A DNA stretch of 64,000 nt from Nageia nagi. Taxonomy: Eukaryota; Pinophyta. Under the pieces are notes generated by a model. That model made no database searches. It saw nothing but the letters and a program-made list of their open reading frames with translations, and had not been told where the DNA came from. The position numbers and the translations under genes were made by a program. Below are positions 46,816 through 60,240 of this stretch, piece after piece. The stretch is taken from the NCBI GenBank assembly GCA_050084985.1, contig JBITNC010000001.1:59520001-59584000 (forward strand), written 5' to 3'. Position 1 is the stretch's first letter. Each line of letters begins with the position of its first letter.

Positions 46816-49800
46816 ATTTAATTAAAATACCCTTTTAGATATTCAAAATAATTTACTTAATTTATTAAATAAATACCCATATCATTGTTCAATCTTTTAT
46901 ACCTTAATATTTTATGATAATAGGTCAGCTCAACATCACAATAAGCCTAAGGAAGAGCCTTAGCAATAGACCTATTACCTATAAATGTGGAGGGGTTGTG
47001 GATGATCAAATATATGACATGACATAATTTTGAATCCTTTATAGGTGACAATATACTTGTGTCATTATTAATTAGTTTTTTTTAACATCACCTATCATTT
47101 CTTTATTTTGTTATAATATGAGTTTTGCATTCCTACAATCTTTCATCCATTCATGAGTGATATTTCATGCATGAAAGGTGAGATGATGATATCGAGTGAA
47201 AGGGTGAGACATTCTGAATAGTAACTAGGTGGCATTTGGGTTCTAGAATTGATGATGGGTTGAGGTTGGATTTTTGGCTTTATTCTTTGGATAAGATCAT
47301 TTTTATCTTCTTTTGATTGGATATCACCTTCATTCATCGTCACAAATAAAGTACATATTTCTATCTTTTGTAAATCTAGTTTTATAAGTCAAGGTCAATT
47401 AGGTCATTGTCATATTTCATTTCATGATTTTATGTTATTTCATGGTTAATTATTAAATTGAATATTCTATAAATAACCCTAATAATTATTATTTTGATTA
47501 TATAATTGATGAACCTAACTTCTTTTCAATACATCATGTTATACCTTTAACTAGTTGTAACAAAACCTTAGGTTTTTGGATAGGACTAATATTTTACTTC
47601 AAGTATTTCAGAAATGGATATACCTATTGCTTCATATCAAGAAAACCTTGAGTTCCCTATTATACAATCTAAAAATATTCAAACACATAATAATTATGCT
47701 AATGAATTAAGAAGAAAAAGTGAAAGAGTATGAAGGCTACATGATGATTAAGATTGTGTAGTATCTTCACCCGCTACAATCTCAACAATAGTATACTATG
47801 AATAGACTATCTAGATAATATGATCTTGGAGAAGTTAATTCCTTATACATTGGGCATAAAATATAAATAATAAGTAACCAAAAAGGAATAAAAAGGGTAA
47901 AAATACAAGGAATAAAATAAAAGATAGAGTAACAAGGAATAAAGCAAAGGGCAGATCACTAGTTTAGCGCGGGCTTTCATAGTGTGTGAAACCTTGCAAG
48001 AATCTAGTGTAGCAGCCATGGAGAAAGCCTTCACTCTCTTGATTATTCTCAACATACATTTTACAATGTAATAGACACAATTATTCCAACACATTGCCTA
48101 TTATTATTCATGAAACATTCATCAATTGCCATAATGTAACCAGATTAAGAACAATTGTAACAAGTGTTGGGAAAGAAAGGTCAATATAGTATCATATTGC
48201 TAAGAAAATAAAGGTCTTTGAAATCAAATACAAAGGTAAATACTAGGGATTCCAACCCATTTTCCTTATTACTACCTCTACTTATATAGAAAGCAAAGTA
48301 AATATAATGTAATGAAAAGATCAAATGGTTACATAAAAACACCTCAAAGGGCCTGATCTTCTTTTTGAAGTCTTCTTAATCAATAGTTACATCTTTTGAA
48401 TCTTTCTAACCACCTAGCATCTTTCTTGGAATCCTTTGTAATGATCTATAGCTCTAGGGGTTCCCCGTAACTATTCCTACTTCTATGGAAGTAAAAAGCT
48501 ATTTTAGAAGTTTTTGAGTGCTACTCCTATGGTTTCAAACATTATGAGCCTTTTTGTATCTTTACTTTTATAAATGATTCTCTTTCAAAGCTCTATGATC
48601 ATCTTGAAGATGTCAATTTATATATCAATCCTTTTATTCTTATTCCTTATCTTGGGGCTTTGTGTTGAATCAAACTAGAATTACAAATACTCCTTGATGA
48701 TGTCACTTATCCTAAGCCTGATGGTAAGAACAAAAATGGGACCTCTACACTCCATGGTGTTTCCTTTGAGGTCATCTTCACTTGGTTCATTTATTTTCTA
48801 TTCTATCTTCTCTAAGGGATGCATATCTTCTTGATGTCATCATCTATCTCTAGGTCCAATTATAAGACAAAAAGTGAAACTTCCACTCTCCAAGTGACAT
48901 CACATCAAGAAGTGTCTTTTACTTAGCCATTTTTACTCTACTTTTTCCCAATGGTTGCTGGGTCAAGCAACTCTGGAATTTTGAATTCTCCAAGTGATGT
49001 CATTTCTCCTTAGGCTTAGAAGAAAGAACCAAAATAAGACCTTTGCACATTGTAAACCTCTCTAATGACATCATCATCTCTTGGGTCTAGTGATAAGATA
49101 AAAAAATGAAACTTGCTACTATGCATGATGTCATCTCTTCCTGATCTCTTTATACTTAGCTTATTTTCATCTAAAAAACACTAAAATCTCCACAAGCTAC
49201 AAAATAATGCTTCAAATATATTGAATACACTTAGGGGGTCTTCCCAAAAAATTATAGAATTTATATGTAAGTTTACATTTTGGTGACTTCTAAGGGAAAA
49301 TTTCACCTTATCAAAAGAAATTTGGAGCCCATATAGGTAGAACACTTGAAACATCAATTAACTACTAATTAAGTGTTGCACTTTTGGGCCAATTCTCTTA
49401 TAAATTAGATAGATCCTTCAATGAAACTCACCAAAGCCATTAAATTAGGGATATCATATGAGATTTTTCTATGAGTCTAAGGAATTACTATAGATTCAAC
49501 TTTTATCTTTTCATAGTGCTCAAAGAATTGTAGTATACTTTTCTCATTAAATGAAGCTATTAAGCATGTCAACATCTAAAATATCCACCACAACCTCTTG
49601 TATTTGCTTAAAAATTTATATCCAAGATGGGCATTTTATCCACCTTCCACAAAACTAGTATCCCCAAAGACACTATATCCTGCATTTCTCCTTTCAAAGA
49701 ATCAATCTTGGTTTGCCATTTGAGCAGGATTTTTTCTATACTATCATAGACTCCTTTCCTCTACATAGGGTGATTAATCCATGTTAATATCTCCATTCTA

Positions 49801-49849
49801 CTCCCCAAAATTAAAGTCTTTAACTATTCATTAGAGACTTTACTCATTT
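46816..49849. other. No gene recognised; possible LTR debris
   Basis: Short ORFs only. 48690-49140 holds about four degenerate units around TGATGTCAT and CTAGGTC-nAAGA-AAAAATG. A minus-strand TATATAAG near 48280 and the TGTTGGGAAAG at 48172 suggest LTR debris, possibly the 3' LTR of E4, but no partner is available. Confidence 0.35.
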
Positions 49850-52770
49850 TTTCAATTGCCTTCTTGGCATCCTCTATTAGCATTTCACAGCTAGCTTTCT
49901 TCTTAAGCATCTCTACATTGAGCTTATTTAACCCTCCAGAGAAAAACCTCCACATGATTTCAAAATTGTATCATAATTTTCAAGTTTGGAGTGATTGACT
50001 TCCAAAATTCTTCTTTTATCTTTAGTAAAAATACCTTATCTACTTTGTTTGTATGGGCAAGTTGTTATAGCTATGCCAAATTAGCATTTAGACTCCTAAT
50101 GGTTGCATCCTTTAATGCAATTTTAGTATCTTTACTCGCTAGCTCTTGGTCTTTGTCTGCAATGGTAGCTTTCTTCTTTCTCAACTCTACCTCTTTTTTG
50201 GTAAGCACAGCATCTTTCTTTACTAATGTATCAACTGTAGGAGCATTGGCCAAAGCTTTCTTAAACCTATCAATTTGATTGTCCATAGCTTTTAACTTGA
50301 AATTTTGAAGCTCTAGCTACTTTTTGAGGGACTCATTAGACTTGAGAACCTTGTTGGCCTTAATATTCAAGTTAACTATAGTGTGCAATAACTCATTCTT
50401 ATCTTGCCTAGGCACGTTGGCCAAGTCTATCTTGATGCTTGTGTTCATGGTGGTGAGGACATCAGGGCTTTCTTGAGATTCATGAGCAATTTCCATCTCC
50501 AAGACCTTGCTCTTGGAGTCCAAAAAACTTTGGAGCCTTATTGGATTGCTTGGTATAGGAATCTTCTTTAGCTGCTTATCCATTCAAGCCTCCTATTAGC
50601 CTTCACTTATTGGTACTATTGCATTATTCCATCAATGGACACTTGCTATCCAAAAATAGTGATAAATGGTGAACTAGGGCTTAACTCTTACATTGGCATC
50701 GACATGATTTGCTTGGATAGCATTAAAGGGATAGCTTGGGTAGTTTTCCAAGTTGACATTGATGACTAGGTTTACCGATGAAATTTGGATTTGCAGGCAT
50801 CGAGGGAAATAGTGCAATGGGGGTGATGAATATGCAGCTGAGGTGGGAGTAGGGGTGGAAGTGCTTGAGGCATGATTGGTGTTAGTGTGGTTGATGTTGA
50901 TGTAAATATAGGGAATGATGGTATGATAATGGGTAGAGGAGTTGGCATCTATATTAATGTGCAACTAAAAAGGAGATGCAGCTAGGATTAATTAAGAAAT
51001 TGAAGTAGAAGAAGAAGTACTAGAGTGATGAGAGTGCATACCTGAATGTAGAGTGGCCTATTTGACATGCTTTAGTGATTGTTCACCTTAAGGGCTAGGT
51101 TGGGCCTTTTGCTTTGAATAATATACTTTATTAGCCTTTTATGAGAGCTCTCTATAACATTCTCTTCTAGTGCTTGGGCTTGCTCTATCTTTTGGCAACT
51201 TTCTTCTTCATCTGAAGAGCTTTCATCTGATGAATCAACATCATCAAGGTGTTTCAAACACCACATATTTATAAATATATCATCCATGTATGACTCTAAT
51301 GGTGTAAATTGATTCTTGAATTCAATTTGGTACTAATTAAAAGCTTATTATTTTCTTTGTAGACCACTTATTGCTTTTAAGTTGCTTTATCATGTTCTTC
51401 AAAATGCCATCCCTTTTTGGGTCATAATTCACTTTAATTTCATAGAAACTTAGCCAAGGCAAGAGTAGAGCCTTGTTGAACATGGCTATGGGAATTAGGG
51501 CTTTGTTCTCTCCCCTGTTCCTCCATTTATCAATTTCTAGTCTCTGCTCAACCTTGAAACTTGGCAGTTTTAATTGCAATTTCACTTTCTTCTGGAAGTA
51601 ATTCTCTAGATTTACAACTAATATTGATTTAGCCTCTTTAGCTTTAGCATAGTTAATTTTTTCTTTAATAATTCACATTCTCGCCTACCTTGAAGCACCA
51701 AATTATTAATTTGATAGGAAATTAGGTAGATATACCTTTTCTTGGTCGCAGTACCATATTTGGAATCTATGTAGTCCAATTATCAATCATACTCCATGTT
51801 GATGTACATGTATGAGTAATAGAAAAGGAGTGTAGAATACGATATAAGTAGATAATAGTCCAATTCTCTATAAAATACTAGTCTTTGATCTCATCCTAAG
51901 GGATCTCAAATAAGAACTAGAAGCTTCTGACATCTGGGTGTGGTGTGCTGAACCAAGGCTATGGCTGGACTAAGAAATGTTCTACAAATGAGTAATAACA
52001 TCTTGAAGACTTAATTTCTTCATTCCAATTATCCATAGACCTAATATTTCTATTACTATCAATTTTCCTCAATTGTAAACCAATGAAAGAATTAGGGTTT
52101 TGATGGATGTAAAGCCAAATGATGTAAGATACATAACCAAAATGGGAACCATCATCTATAGTGGTTAATTATTTTGTGATACCATATAAAATTACTGCTT
52201 AACCAATCAAATATGGTAGGGTTAGAAGGATGAGAGATTCTGTAAGCAATGGCTAGTTGAGTGGGTGATGCAAATCTATTAGTTTCTTCCCCCATTACTA
52301 TTTTAATCATAGATAGAAGAAATTGAATTGCTAAGAGAAAAGAGATATGGGGACATTTGTTTATGGGAATTCCATGAAATTCATGGTAGAATATTTCTTC
52401 ACCCAATATAACAACCTTCAAGTTCATCATGGGAGAAAGGTCTCATATCAGGATCTAAAAAAATAAGGGTTATTTGAGATGCAGGTGGCTTGAAAGCAGA
52501 TACGATGGCTTGGGGAGTCAAATTCAAAACTATCTTGTCTTCCAAGTCCCTGACTACCCTATCTAATGGGTCAAAAGATCACTTTATTAGTTCAATTAGC
52601 TCCAGGGTAGGAATACATCTATGTGGAATGAAGTACATCAAGCCAAAGGTAATGGGTGAATGTACCTTTAGCTGTGCCCTTTGGATTCTTATTCTTTATA
52701 GTGATTTTGATATCCCATAACAATTCCATGGAGTCGATGAACTTCTTCAAATTCTTACCTTGAGTGTGAG
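49850..52770 (-). pseudogene. Unidentified multi-part coiled-coil ORF after E4 integrase
   Basis: Read on the minus strand from about 52770: a globular part (MSHTQGKNLKKFIDSMELLW, VVRDLEDKIVLNLTPQAIVS, GEEIFYHEFHGIPINKCPHI, IPIAMFNKALLLPWLSFYEI), an acidic linker (SSDESSSDEEESCQ), a Pro/Ser/Thr-rich segment (50800-50960), then at 50583-49990 a long one-frame coiled coil with heptad-like charge alternation (VELRKKKATIADKDQELASK). At least three stops in the coiled coil fall at Gln codons. No known family. It is in sense orientation about 500 bp after the E4 integrase, the place of the env-like or third ORF in some gypsy elements, though it may be a separate gene. Confidence 0.55.
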
Positions 52771-53199
52771 ACATTTAAATTGCTTTGAAACACTGAAACT
52801 ATTCTTGAATGTTGATCCTCTTATTGCAACAATGCTTTCAAACTTATCACTTTTCAAAAAACTTGGATCCTAGATGCTCTAAACTTGGAAACTTTGTTTG
52901 CTCAGGAAAACTTTGTGCTCATTGAAACCAATTGCTCCAGGATATAGAGTTTTTCTCGAATGCCTTCAAATCCTTGCATGAGAAATGCATTTATATCTTC
53001 ATTAAAGATTATTCATGTATACTCCCTTATTTAGTATTCTTCACACAATGTAATAGCTAATCCTACATTAAATGCTGACATGACTTTATTGGAAATAAGG
53101 ACTTTGGAATAATAAATAAAATAAATGCATAAAGCAAACACACTCCAAAATATTTACAAGGAAATCCATATCCATTTTAATTTAATTCCCCACCCATGC

Positions 53200-54368
53200 A
53201 GGCTGATAATGCTTTATATGTTGGCCATTTACTGTAATTGATAATTCATGTTTGTTAAGCTTGGCCAATAGAAGGCATTCTCTATAATACATTTTGCTAT
53301 TATATAAGGCTCAAACCATAATGATTCAAAATTCTTATGTTTTCTTGGCTTTGACCTATCCTCATCCCATTTTAGAGCCAACTCTCCCTATTTGAAACTT
53401 TTTGATGATGCTTTTTGGATATCAAACCATTTCTTTATAATTTTGCTCCTTCTTTATAAATTGATATAAGCTTTTTCCCAAGATTCTTTGAGATGCAATA
53501 GTTCATTCATCTGGACTTGTAATGATTCAAACTTGCCACTATATTCCTAAATAATTCTTAGAGTTAGGAGCTCTATATGATTGGGCAATTTAGCCCTTTT
53601 GCCATATACAAGCACATAAGGACTAGTTTTGATTGAAGATTTAATGGTAATCCTATCCACCCATAAGGTCCAATTTAGCTTCTCATGCCATGAACTACGA
53701 TTATCCTCCATTATTCTTTTCAAAATTCTTATAACAACCAATCCATTTCCTTGAGGGTAATAATTTGAATAAGCTTTACAGTAAATACCATACTTCAAAA
53801 CAAACTCATATACTTTAGCTCCAAATAAAGCTAGATAATTATCAGATACAATTATTTATGGGATACCATACCTGGTTATTAGTTTTTTGATCAACTTGAT
53901 AATGGTTTTCTAATTTTCTTCTCTAACAGCTTTAGCCTTTGGCCACTTGGTAAAATAATCAATTTCAATGAGAATAAATTTGTATTCCATTGAATAATTA
54001 GGGTTAATAACCCCAATGAAATTTAACCCCCATTGCTGGAAGGGTTCTTCTACAATAATTGGTTGTAATGGCAGAGCTGCATTTCTCCTCTAACCTACAA
54101 ATTTTTGACATTTCTCATAGCTTTTGGGTTTTACAAATGCCTCTTAAAATATGGTAGGTAAGTAATAACCTTCTTGTAAAATTTTACCTACTATAGTATA
54201 ACCAAAATAATGTCCTCTAAAAACCCTCGAATGGAACTCCTTGATTCACTAGGCAGTTTTGGATGAAGGCATGCATCTTAACAAGACCCCATCATGGTTT
54301 CTTCTATAGAAAGCTTGATCTATCTCCATATAGTTTTGGGCGTGAATCTTAAATCTCCTTCTTTGTGA
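53200..54368 (-). pseudogene. E4 integrase
   Basis: Gypsy integrase, split from the rest of pol by E5. Order: zinc-binding region (GKILQEGYYLPTIF, KCQKF), core start PFQQWGLNFIGVINP (catalytic Asp reads Asn: LNF for LDF), YFTKWPKAKAV, IIVSDNYLALFGAK (second Asp kept), YYPQGNGLVVIRILKRI (catalytic Glu replaced) and C-terminal KSFKxGELALKWDEDRSKP. Stops and frameshifts throughout. Confidence 0.85.
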
Positions 54369-54373
54369 AGCAT
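54369..54373. repeat. Target-site duplication AGCAT (left) of E5
   Basis: AGCAT precedes the left LTR and recurs at 58802-58806 after the right LTR. Confidence 0.93.
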
Positions 54374-55477
54374 TGTAATATCCCCAAAACTCACAAAATG
54401 TGATTTTTGTTAAAGTGTAATATTCCAAGTTGAAATATCACTACTTAGGAATTTATATATATTTTTATATTTTTCTAACTAGCTCAATTCAAATTAGATC
54501 TGCAAATTGAAAAAGAAATAGAGCCAGAAATGAATTTTATTCTTCAAGAGCTGGGAAATCCCAAATGGACAAGTACAATACTCAAGGAAAAATACCCAAA
54601 TGCTCAAAAAGGGGGATGTTTGCCCTCACAAGGTAGATTTGGATGATCTGGCCCTGCAAGTTCTTCAACCTCTTCTCCCCAATGTTGGATGAGCCTCCTC
54701 ACATTGATTCAGTTGGTCTAGATCTAGGATGTGCCTCCTCACACTGATTTGGTAGGTTAGATCTAGATCTGGAATATGGTCACACTGGCTGGATCTGGAT
54801 CTACCCCACTAGTTGGATCTGGATCAAGGATGGAATAGTTCCACCACATTGGCTTGAACTATTCCAGTAACTCCACCTCACTGGCTCAAGCTACTCTAGC
54901 AACTCCACCTCACTGGCTTGAGCTACTATCCTAGCTTAGGTAAGAACTCCTCCACACTAGCTCAAGCTCTCTAACTAAGCTAGCTAGAAAGCTGCAACTC
55001 CACTAGCTGCTAACCCTCAGAAAGAGATAAACTCTAATGATCTTCAAGCATGCCCCAAATGATGCATCCCATCTCCTTTTATAACATGATCTCTCATACC
55101 TTGGAATCACCCAAAGTGCAATGTCCCTCTTTTGGTGTCTTGGGATGACAAATTAAATCATCTAGGGACCTAGGAAGCCCAACATCCCACAATGGTTGCC
55201 TAGAGATGCCAAATTACAAGATCAATAGCTCATAAATGCAACATCCCATTATGAGAGACTAATATTGCATTAATTACAAATAATTGAGCCAAATTAATTA
55301 AATAAAATCCAAGGGTGAGTGCCTCAAGGGTCTCTTTAGCCTTGGTTATAGAAATAAATGCAAAATATTAATAAAATACTCCTAAATTAATTTATTTTTG
55401 GTTTCTCCTCCTTTGCCATGAACGTCACACTCCAAGAGGAGAGAAAGTGGACATTTTACAAATTTGGGGACATTACA
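54374..55477 (-). repeat. E5 3' LTR
   Basis: 1104 bp, TGTAATATCC to GACATTACA. About 11 differences in the first 300 bases from the other LTR, mostly transitions. Contains GGCTNGAGCTA-rich imperfect repeats at 54720-55000. Confidence 0.95.
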
Positions 55478-57660
55478 AGTCTCCCCTTCCCGAATTACTT
55501 GTCCCCAAGCAACTCCAAGCTGGATGTTCCAGAATTCCTTTTCCTTCCCACATGGCATCTTCTAGTGGCAGACCCTTCCATTTGATCAAATATTCTGCAA
55601 TGCTATGGTTTCTTAGCTTTTTCTCTCTTATTTCAAGGACTTTTTTAGGAATCAAAAGTAATTTTCCATCTTCGTCCAAGGGTGGGAGTTCCAAGGAAGG
55701 TGTGATGTGATGCCCTAGTGCCCTTTTGAGGCAAGAGACATGGAAGATGTTGTGAATTTTGCTATTAGGAGGAAGATCTAGTTTGTAGGCCACCTATCCT
55801 AATTTCTAAATGATCTTGTATGGACCGTAAAACTTGGGTTGAAGTTTTTCTGCACCACTCTTCTTCAAGGTTGTTTACCGGTATGGTTGTAACCTCAAAT
55901 ACACCATATCATCCACTTCAAAGGAGCGCTCCTCTCTTTGCTGATCTGCATACTTCTTTTGTTATTGTTGAGCCACCTGTATGTTTTCTTTGAGGGATTT
56001 CAAGATATCTTTCTATTCTTGCAAAAATTAATTAGCTTTGGGGACCCTGCAATCATCAAAGAATAAATCAGCAAAATGAGTAGCTTCATACCCATAAAGA
56101 GCATGAAAGGGAGTCATCTTGATGGATAAGTGGTAGGTGGTGTTGTAGTAATATTCTCCCAAGTGTAACCATTTCAACCATGAGTTTTGCTATCCTGTCA
56201 CATAATTTCTAAGGTAGCCTTCTAACCATTTGTTTATTGCCTCTATTTGCCCATCTGTTTGGGGATGGTAACTGGTGCTAGGGGTCAAATTCATCCCAGT
56301 TAATCTGAAAAGTTCTTGCCAGAACATGCTCATAAATCTACTATCCCTATCACTGACTATATTTTTGGGTAGCACATGATTTTTGAATATTTCCCTAAAA
56401 AAAAATTTTAGCTACCTGAATTACAATAATAGTGGTGGAAATAGCAAAAAAGTGAGCGTATTTGGTAAACCTATCCACTATTACCAGAATACAATCTTTA
56501 CCTTGAACCTTAGGTAGACCAATGATAAAATCCATCGAGATACTTTCCCATTTTTATTCTAGAATGGGTAGAGGTTGTAGAAGTCTAGCAGGTAATGATT
56601 TTTCTTCCTTGTTTTGTTGACACATGGTGCATTCCCTCACATGTTGCAATACATCCTCCTTGAGGCCCTTCCAAGCAAACCTTTCTCTCAAGAGTCTGTA
56701 GGTCTTGTAGTATCCTGGATGCCCTGCCAATGGGATGTCATGAGTGGCTAAAAGAAGTTTTTTCTTAAATTTAGATTCAGGCACCAGAAAAATTCATCCC
56801 TTGTACAAGATCAGTCCTTCTTGCAGTGTGTATCCCTCTTTCTGTAGACGTCCATCAATTATCTGTGAAGCAAATTCGTTCTTGGTATATTCTGCCATAA
56901 TGGAGGCCTTCCAATTGGAAATAATAGCAAAAAGTGAATAGAAGGAGGGGTGCCTTGATAATGCATCAGCTACCACATTCTTCTTCCCCTTGACATATTC
57001 TATATCAAAATCATATGCTTGTAGTTTGGTGATCCATTTTTGCTACCTTTCATTTAAATCTTGCTACCCCAAGAAATACTTCAAACTGTTGTGGTCAATT
57101 TTGACTACAAATTTCCCACATAGTAGGTATTGCTCAAATTTGGCTAACGCATGCATGATGGCTAGCATTTCCTTATCATAGATGCTGAAAGTTTGTTCCT
57201 ATTTAGTGAGCTTCTTGCTTTCATAAATAATAGGTCTTCCTTTTTGTGATAAAATAGCCCCAATACCTATTCTAGAGGCATCACATTCTACAGTAAATGG
57301 TATAGAGAAATCAGGCATAGCCAACATGGGACAAGTGGTCATTACCTCTTTTAGCCTTTCAAAGGCCCTTTGAGCCTCATTGCTCCAAATGAAAGAATCT
57401 TTCTTGGTTAGATCTGTAAGTGGAAAAGCCAGCTGTGAGAATCCTTTGATGAACCGCCTGTAATAATTACACAACCCCAAAAATCCCCTTAAATGTGTTA
57501 AATTGCTAGGGGTGGGCCATTCCTGAATTGAGGTAATCTTTTGTTGGTCAACCTGTACTCCTTCCTTGCTGATTATGTGCCCCAGATACATTAATTGAGT
57601 TATGCCAAACTCACACTTAGATTATTTGGCAAAGAATTGGTGCAATCTCCCCTTTTCATT
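55473..57660 (-). pseudogene. pol: E5 pol: RT end, RNase H, integrase, chromodomain
   Basis: From the right: last part of RT (QFFAK, KCEFG, MYLGHIISKEGVQVD, LRGFLGLCNYYRRFIKGFSQ), RNase H (FTVECDASRIGIGAILSQKG, YDKEMLAIMHALAKFEQYL), integrase zinc finger HDIPLAGHPGYYKTY..CTMCQQ (HHCC complete), core [28 protein letters not shown] and YHPQTDGQIEAINKWLEGYL (all three acidic catalytic residues kept), then PPNSKIHNIFHVSCLKRALG and a chromodomain EYLIKWKGLPLEDAMWEGKG. Chromodomains steer integration to marked chromatin. A few stops and a frameshift near an A9 run at 56398 interrupt it. Better preserved than any other pol here. Confidence 0.92.
55478..55490 (-). other. E5 polypurine tract
   Basis: Minus strand GGGAAGGGGAGACT next to the 3' LTR. 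Confidence 0.8.
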
Positions 57661-57681
57661 TTTTCCAGGCTGGCAGGAAAT

Positions 57682-57697
57682 GTGGCTCTGATACCAC
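57682..57697 (-). other. E5 primer-binding site
   Basis: TGGCTCTGATACCAC; minus strand GTGGTATCAGAGCCA, the standard initiator-Met tRNA site. Confidence 0.92.
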
Positions 57698-58801
57698 TGT
57701 AATATCCCCAAAACTCACAAAATGTGATTTTTGTTAAAGTGTAATATTCCAAGTTGAAATATCACTACTTAGGAATTTATATATATTTTTATATTTTTCT
57801 AACTAGCTCAATTCAAATCAGATCTGCAAATTGAATAAGAAATAGAGCCAAAAATGAATTTTATTCTTCAAGAGCTAGGACATCCCAAATGGATAAGTAC
57901 AATACTCAAGGAAAAATATCCAAATGCTCAAGAAGGGGGATGTTTTCCCTCACAACGTAGATTTGGATGATCTGGCCCTGTAAGTTCTTCAACCTCTTCT
58001 CCCCAATGCTTGACGAGCCTCCTCACACTGATTCAGTTGGTCTAGATCTAGGACATGCCTCCTCACACTAATTTGGTAGGTTAGATTTGGATCTAGAATA
58101 TGGCCGCACTGGCTAGATCTGGATCTACCCCACTAGCTTGATCTGGATCAGGGATAGAATAGTTCCACCACATTGGCTCGAACTATTCCAGTAACTCCAC
58201 CTCACTGGCTCAAGCTACTCTAGCAACTCCACCTCACTGGCTTGAGCTACTATCCTAGCTTAGGTAAGAACTCCTCCACACTGGCTCGAGCTCTCCCACT
58301 AAGCTAGCTGGAAAGTTGCAACTCCACTAGCTGCTAACCCTCGAAAAGAGATAAACTCTGATGATCTTCAAGCATGCCCCAAATGATGCATCCCATCTCC
58401 TTTTATAACATGATCTCTCATACCTTGGAATCACCCAAAGTGCAACGTCCCTCTTCTGGTGTCTTGGGATGACAAATTAAATCATCTAGGGACCTAGGAA
58501 GCCCAACGTCCCACAATGGTTGCCTAGAGATACCAAATTACAAGATCAATGGCTCATAAATGTAACATCCCATTATGAGAGACTAATATTGCATTAATTA
58601 CAAATAATTGAGCTAGATTAATTAAATAAAATCCAAGGGTGAGTGCCTCAAGGGTCTCTTTAGCCTTGGTTACAGAAATAAATGCAAAATATTAATAAAA
58701 TACTCCTAAATTAATTTATTTTTGGTTTCTCCTCCTTTGCCATGAACGTCACACTCCAAGAGGAGAGAAAGTGGACATTTTACAAATTTGGGGACATTAC
58801 A
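57698..58801 (-). repeat. E5 5' LTR
   Basis: 1104 bp, same length as its partner. Minus-strand TATA-like TTATAAAAGG at 58399-58408 (conserved at 55075-55084). Confidence 0.95.
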
Positions 58802-58949
58802 AGCATTGAGATGGGAAGGTAATTTTTCAATCCAAAAGTACTTACCTAACTTAGACATCCAATCTCCTACTTCATCATCAAGACTTGCATCCAAATCTTC
58901 ATGTTATATGAAATACATAATTCTTTCCCCTTGATCCATTTCACTTGCT

Positions 58950-59300
58950 AGCTATTTGCAAAGAGCTCTTCCTCTTATAAGCTTAGTAGGGCAAATCTCT
59001 ACATCATATTTAAGGATTTTAGAGATCCACTTGGGTCATCCTTCACCCATCTCACCTTGCATAATATAATACCTAACATCTAGGTGAATACTTAGGACCA
59101 ATATTTTACTTTGAGCTATATAATGTTTTAACTTGCTAAGGGCCTTCAAGATTACTAGCACTTGCTTTTCAATGAAAGTGTACTTTTCTTCGTAGCTATT
59201 CATAGTTTGACTAAAGAAAGAAATAGGAAGTTCATCATTGTTGTCCTCTTTCTGTGTTAACATAGCAACAACACTTACTTAGGAACCATATGCATGTAAT
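58950..59300 (-). pseudogene. E4 RT-linked RNase H
   Basis: MLTQKEDNNDELPISFFSQT, MNSYEEKYTFIEKQVLVILK and ALSKLKHYI, then a WISKILKYDVEICPTK-like connection. This is the usual RNase H of gypsy pol. The piece continues to 58706-58894 (KLGKYFWIEKLPSHLNA), where E5 inserted. Confidence 0.8.
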
Positions 59301-59399
59301 AAGAATTCTTTGTTAAAATTTGGATTTCATAATACTAAAGCTTTAGTTATTGCTAATTTGATTTGTTTAAAAGCTAGCTTCCCTTCTTCATTCCATAAA

Positions 59400-60240
59400 A
59401 AGGTGCATCTTTTTTTTAACATTGTAGTAATAAGTCTAATGATACCTGAGAAATCATGAATAAATATTATTACATACTTGATTTGTCCTAAAAAAGACTC
59501 CAATGCTTTTTAGTTAGAAGGAAAGATAGTCTATTAATAGCTTCAACTCTATCTAGATCAACTAACCATCCTTCTTTGGAAATGACATGACCCAAAGTTT
59601 GCCTTCATTTACTGCAAAGATAGACTTTTTTAGATTAATGGAGATTTCAAAAACTCTTGCATTTTATAAATGCCTATTCTAGATATTGAATATGGTCTTC
59701 TTTATTTGTGAGAATATAGTAATATCATCTATATATACCAATAAGCTTTTATTTATTAAATCCCCAAAAGCATGATCCATTACTCTTTGGAAAGTGGCTT
59801 TAGCATTATAACAACCCAAAAGGCATTCTTTGAAAAGCAAAAGTTCCCCATTTTGTGGTAAAGGTAGTTTTGAATTGATATTCATTCTTAACCCATATTT
59901 GATTTATCTAAGAAACCATATATAGGGAGAAGCATTTCACTCTAGCTACAATGTTCAATATTTATTCCATTTTGGGCAAAAAATAATGATTTTCAAAGAA
60001 ACCCTATTCAAACCTCTGAAATCTACAGATAGTTGGATATCTCCATTCTTTTTCCTGATAGCCACCAAGTTAGCCACCCATGTAGAATGTTTTATGGGAT
60101 AAATTATACCAATTTGTACAACTTCAGTACTTCATGTTTCATGGCAAGCTCTATCTTAGGATTGATAGGCTTTTATTTTTTTCTTATAGGTTTAGCATCT
60201 TTGATTAATTCAATAGTATGCTAGATTATATATTTATCAA
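59400..60240 (-). pseudogene. pol: E4 reverse transcriptase
   Basis: N-terminal part at about 60030-60230 (KPINPKIELAMKHEVLKL, WLTWW region, GDIQLSVDFRGL), palm at 59679-59885: ECLLGCYNAKATFQRVMDHA, then LLVYIDDITIFS with the catalytic YIDD intact. Rest broken by stops and shifts. Confidence 0.85.

Larger units (their letters stand above)
54374..58801 (-). mobile_element. E5: internally deleted chromovirus
   Basis: 4.4-kb minus-strand gypsy element with two 1104-bp LTRs, AGCAT TSD, initiator-Met primer site (57682-57697) and polypurine tract (55478-55490). The 2.2-kb interior begins with the end of RT, then RNase H, integrase and chromodomain. Gag, protease and N-terminal RT are missing, removed by a deletion that ends close to the primer site. 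Inserted in E4 pol between RNase H and integrase. Confidence 0.93.

Noticed and set aside
49991-50278. 95-codon plus-strand ORF
   Set aside because: Mirror of the low-complexity Lys/Glu/Asp coiled-coil coding sequence on the minus strand; its Phe/Ser/Leu-rich composition is the typical antisense shadow.
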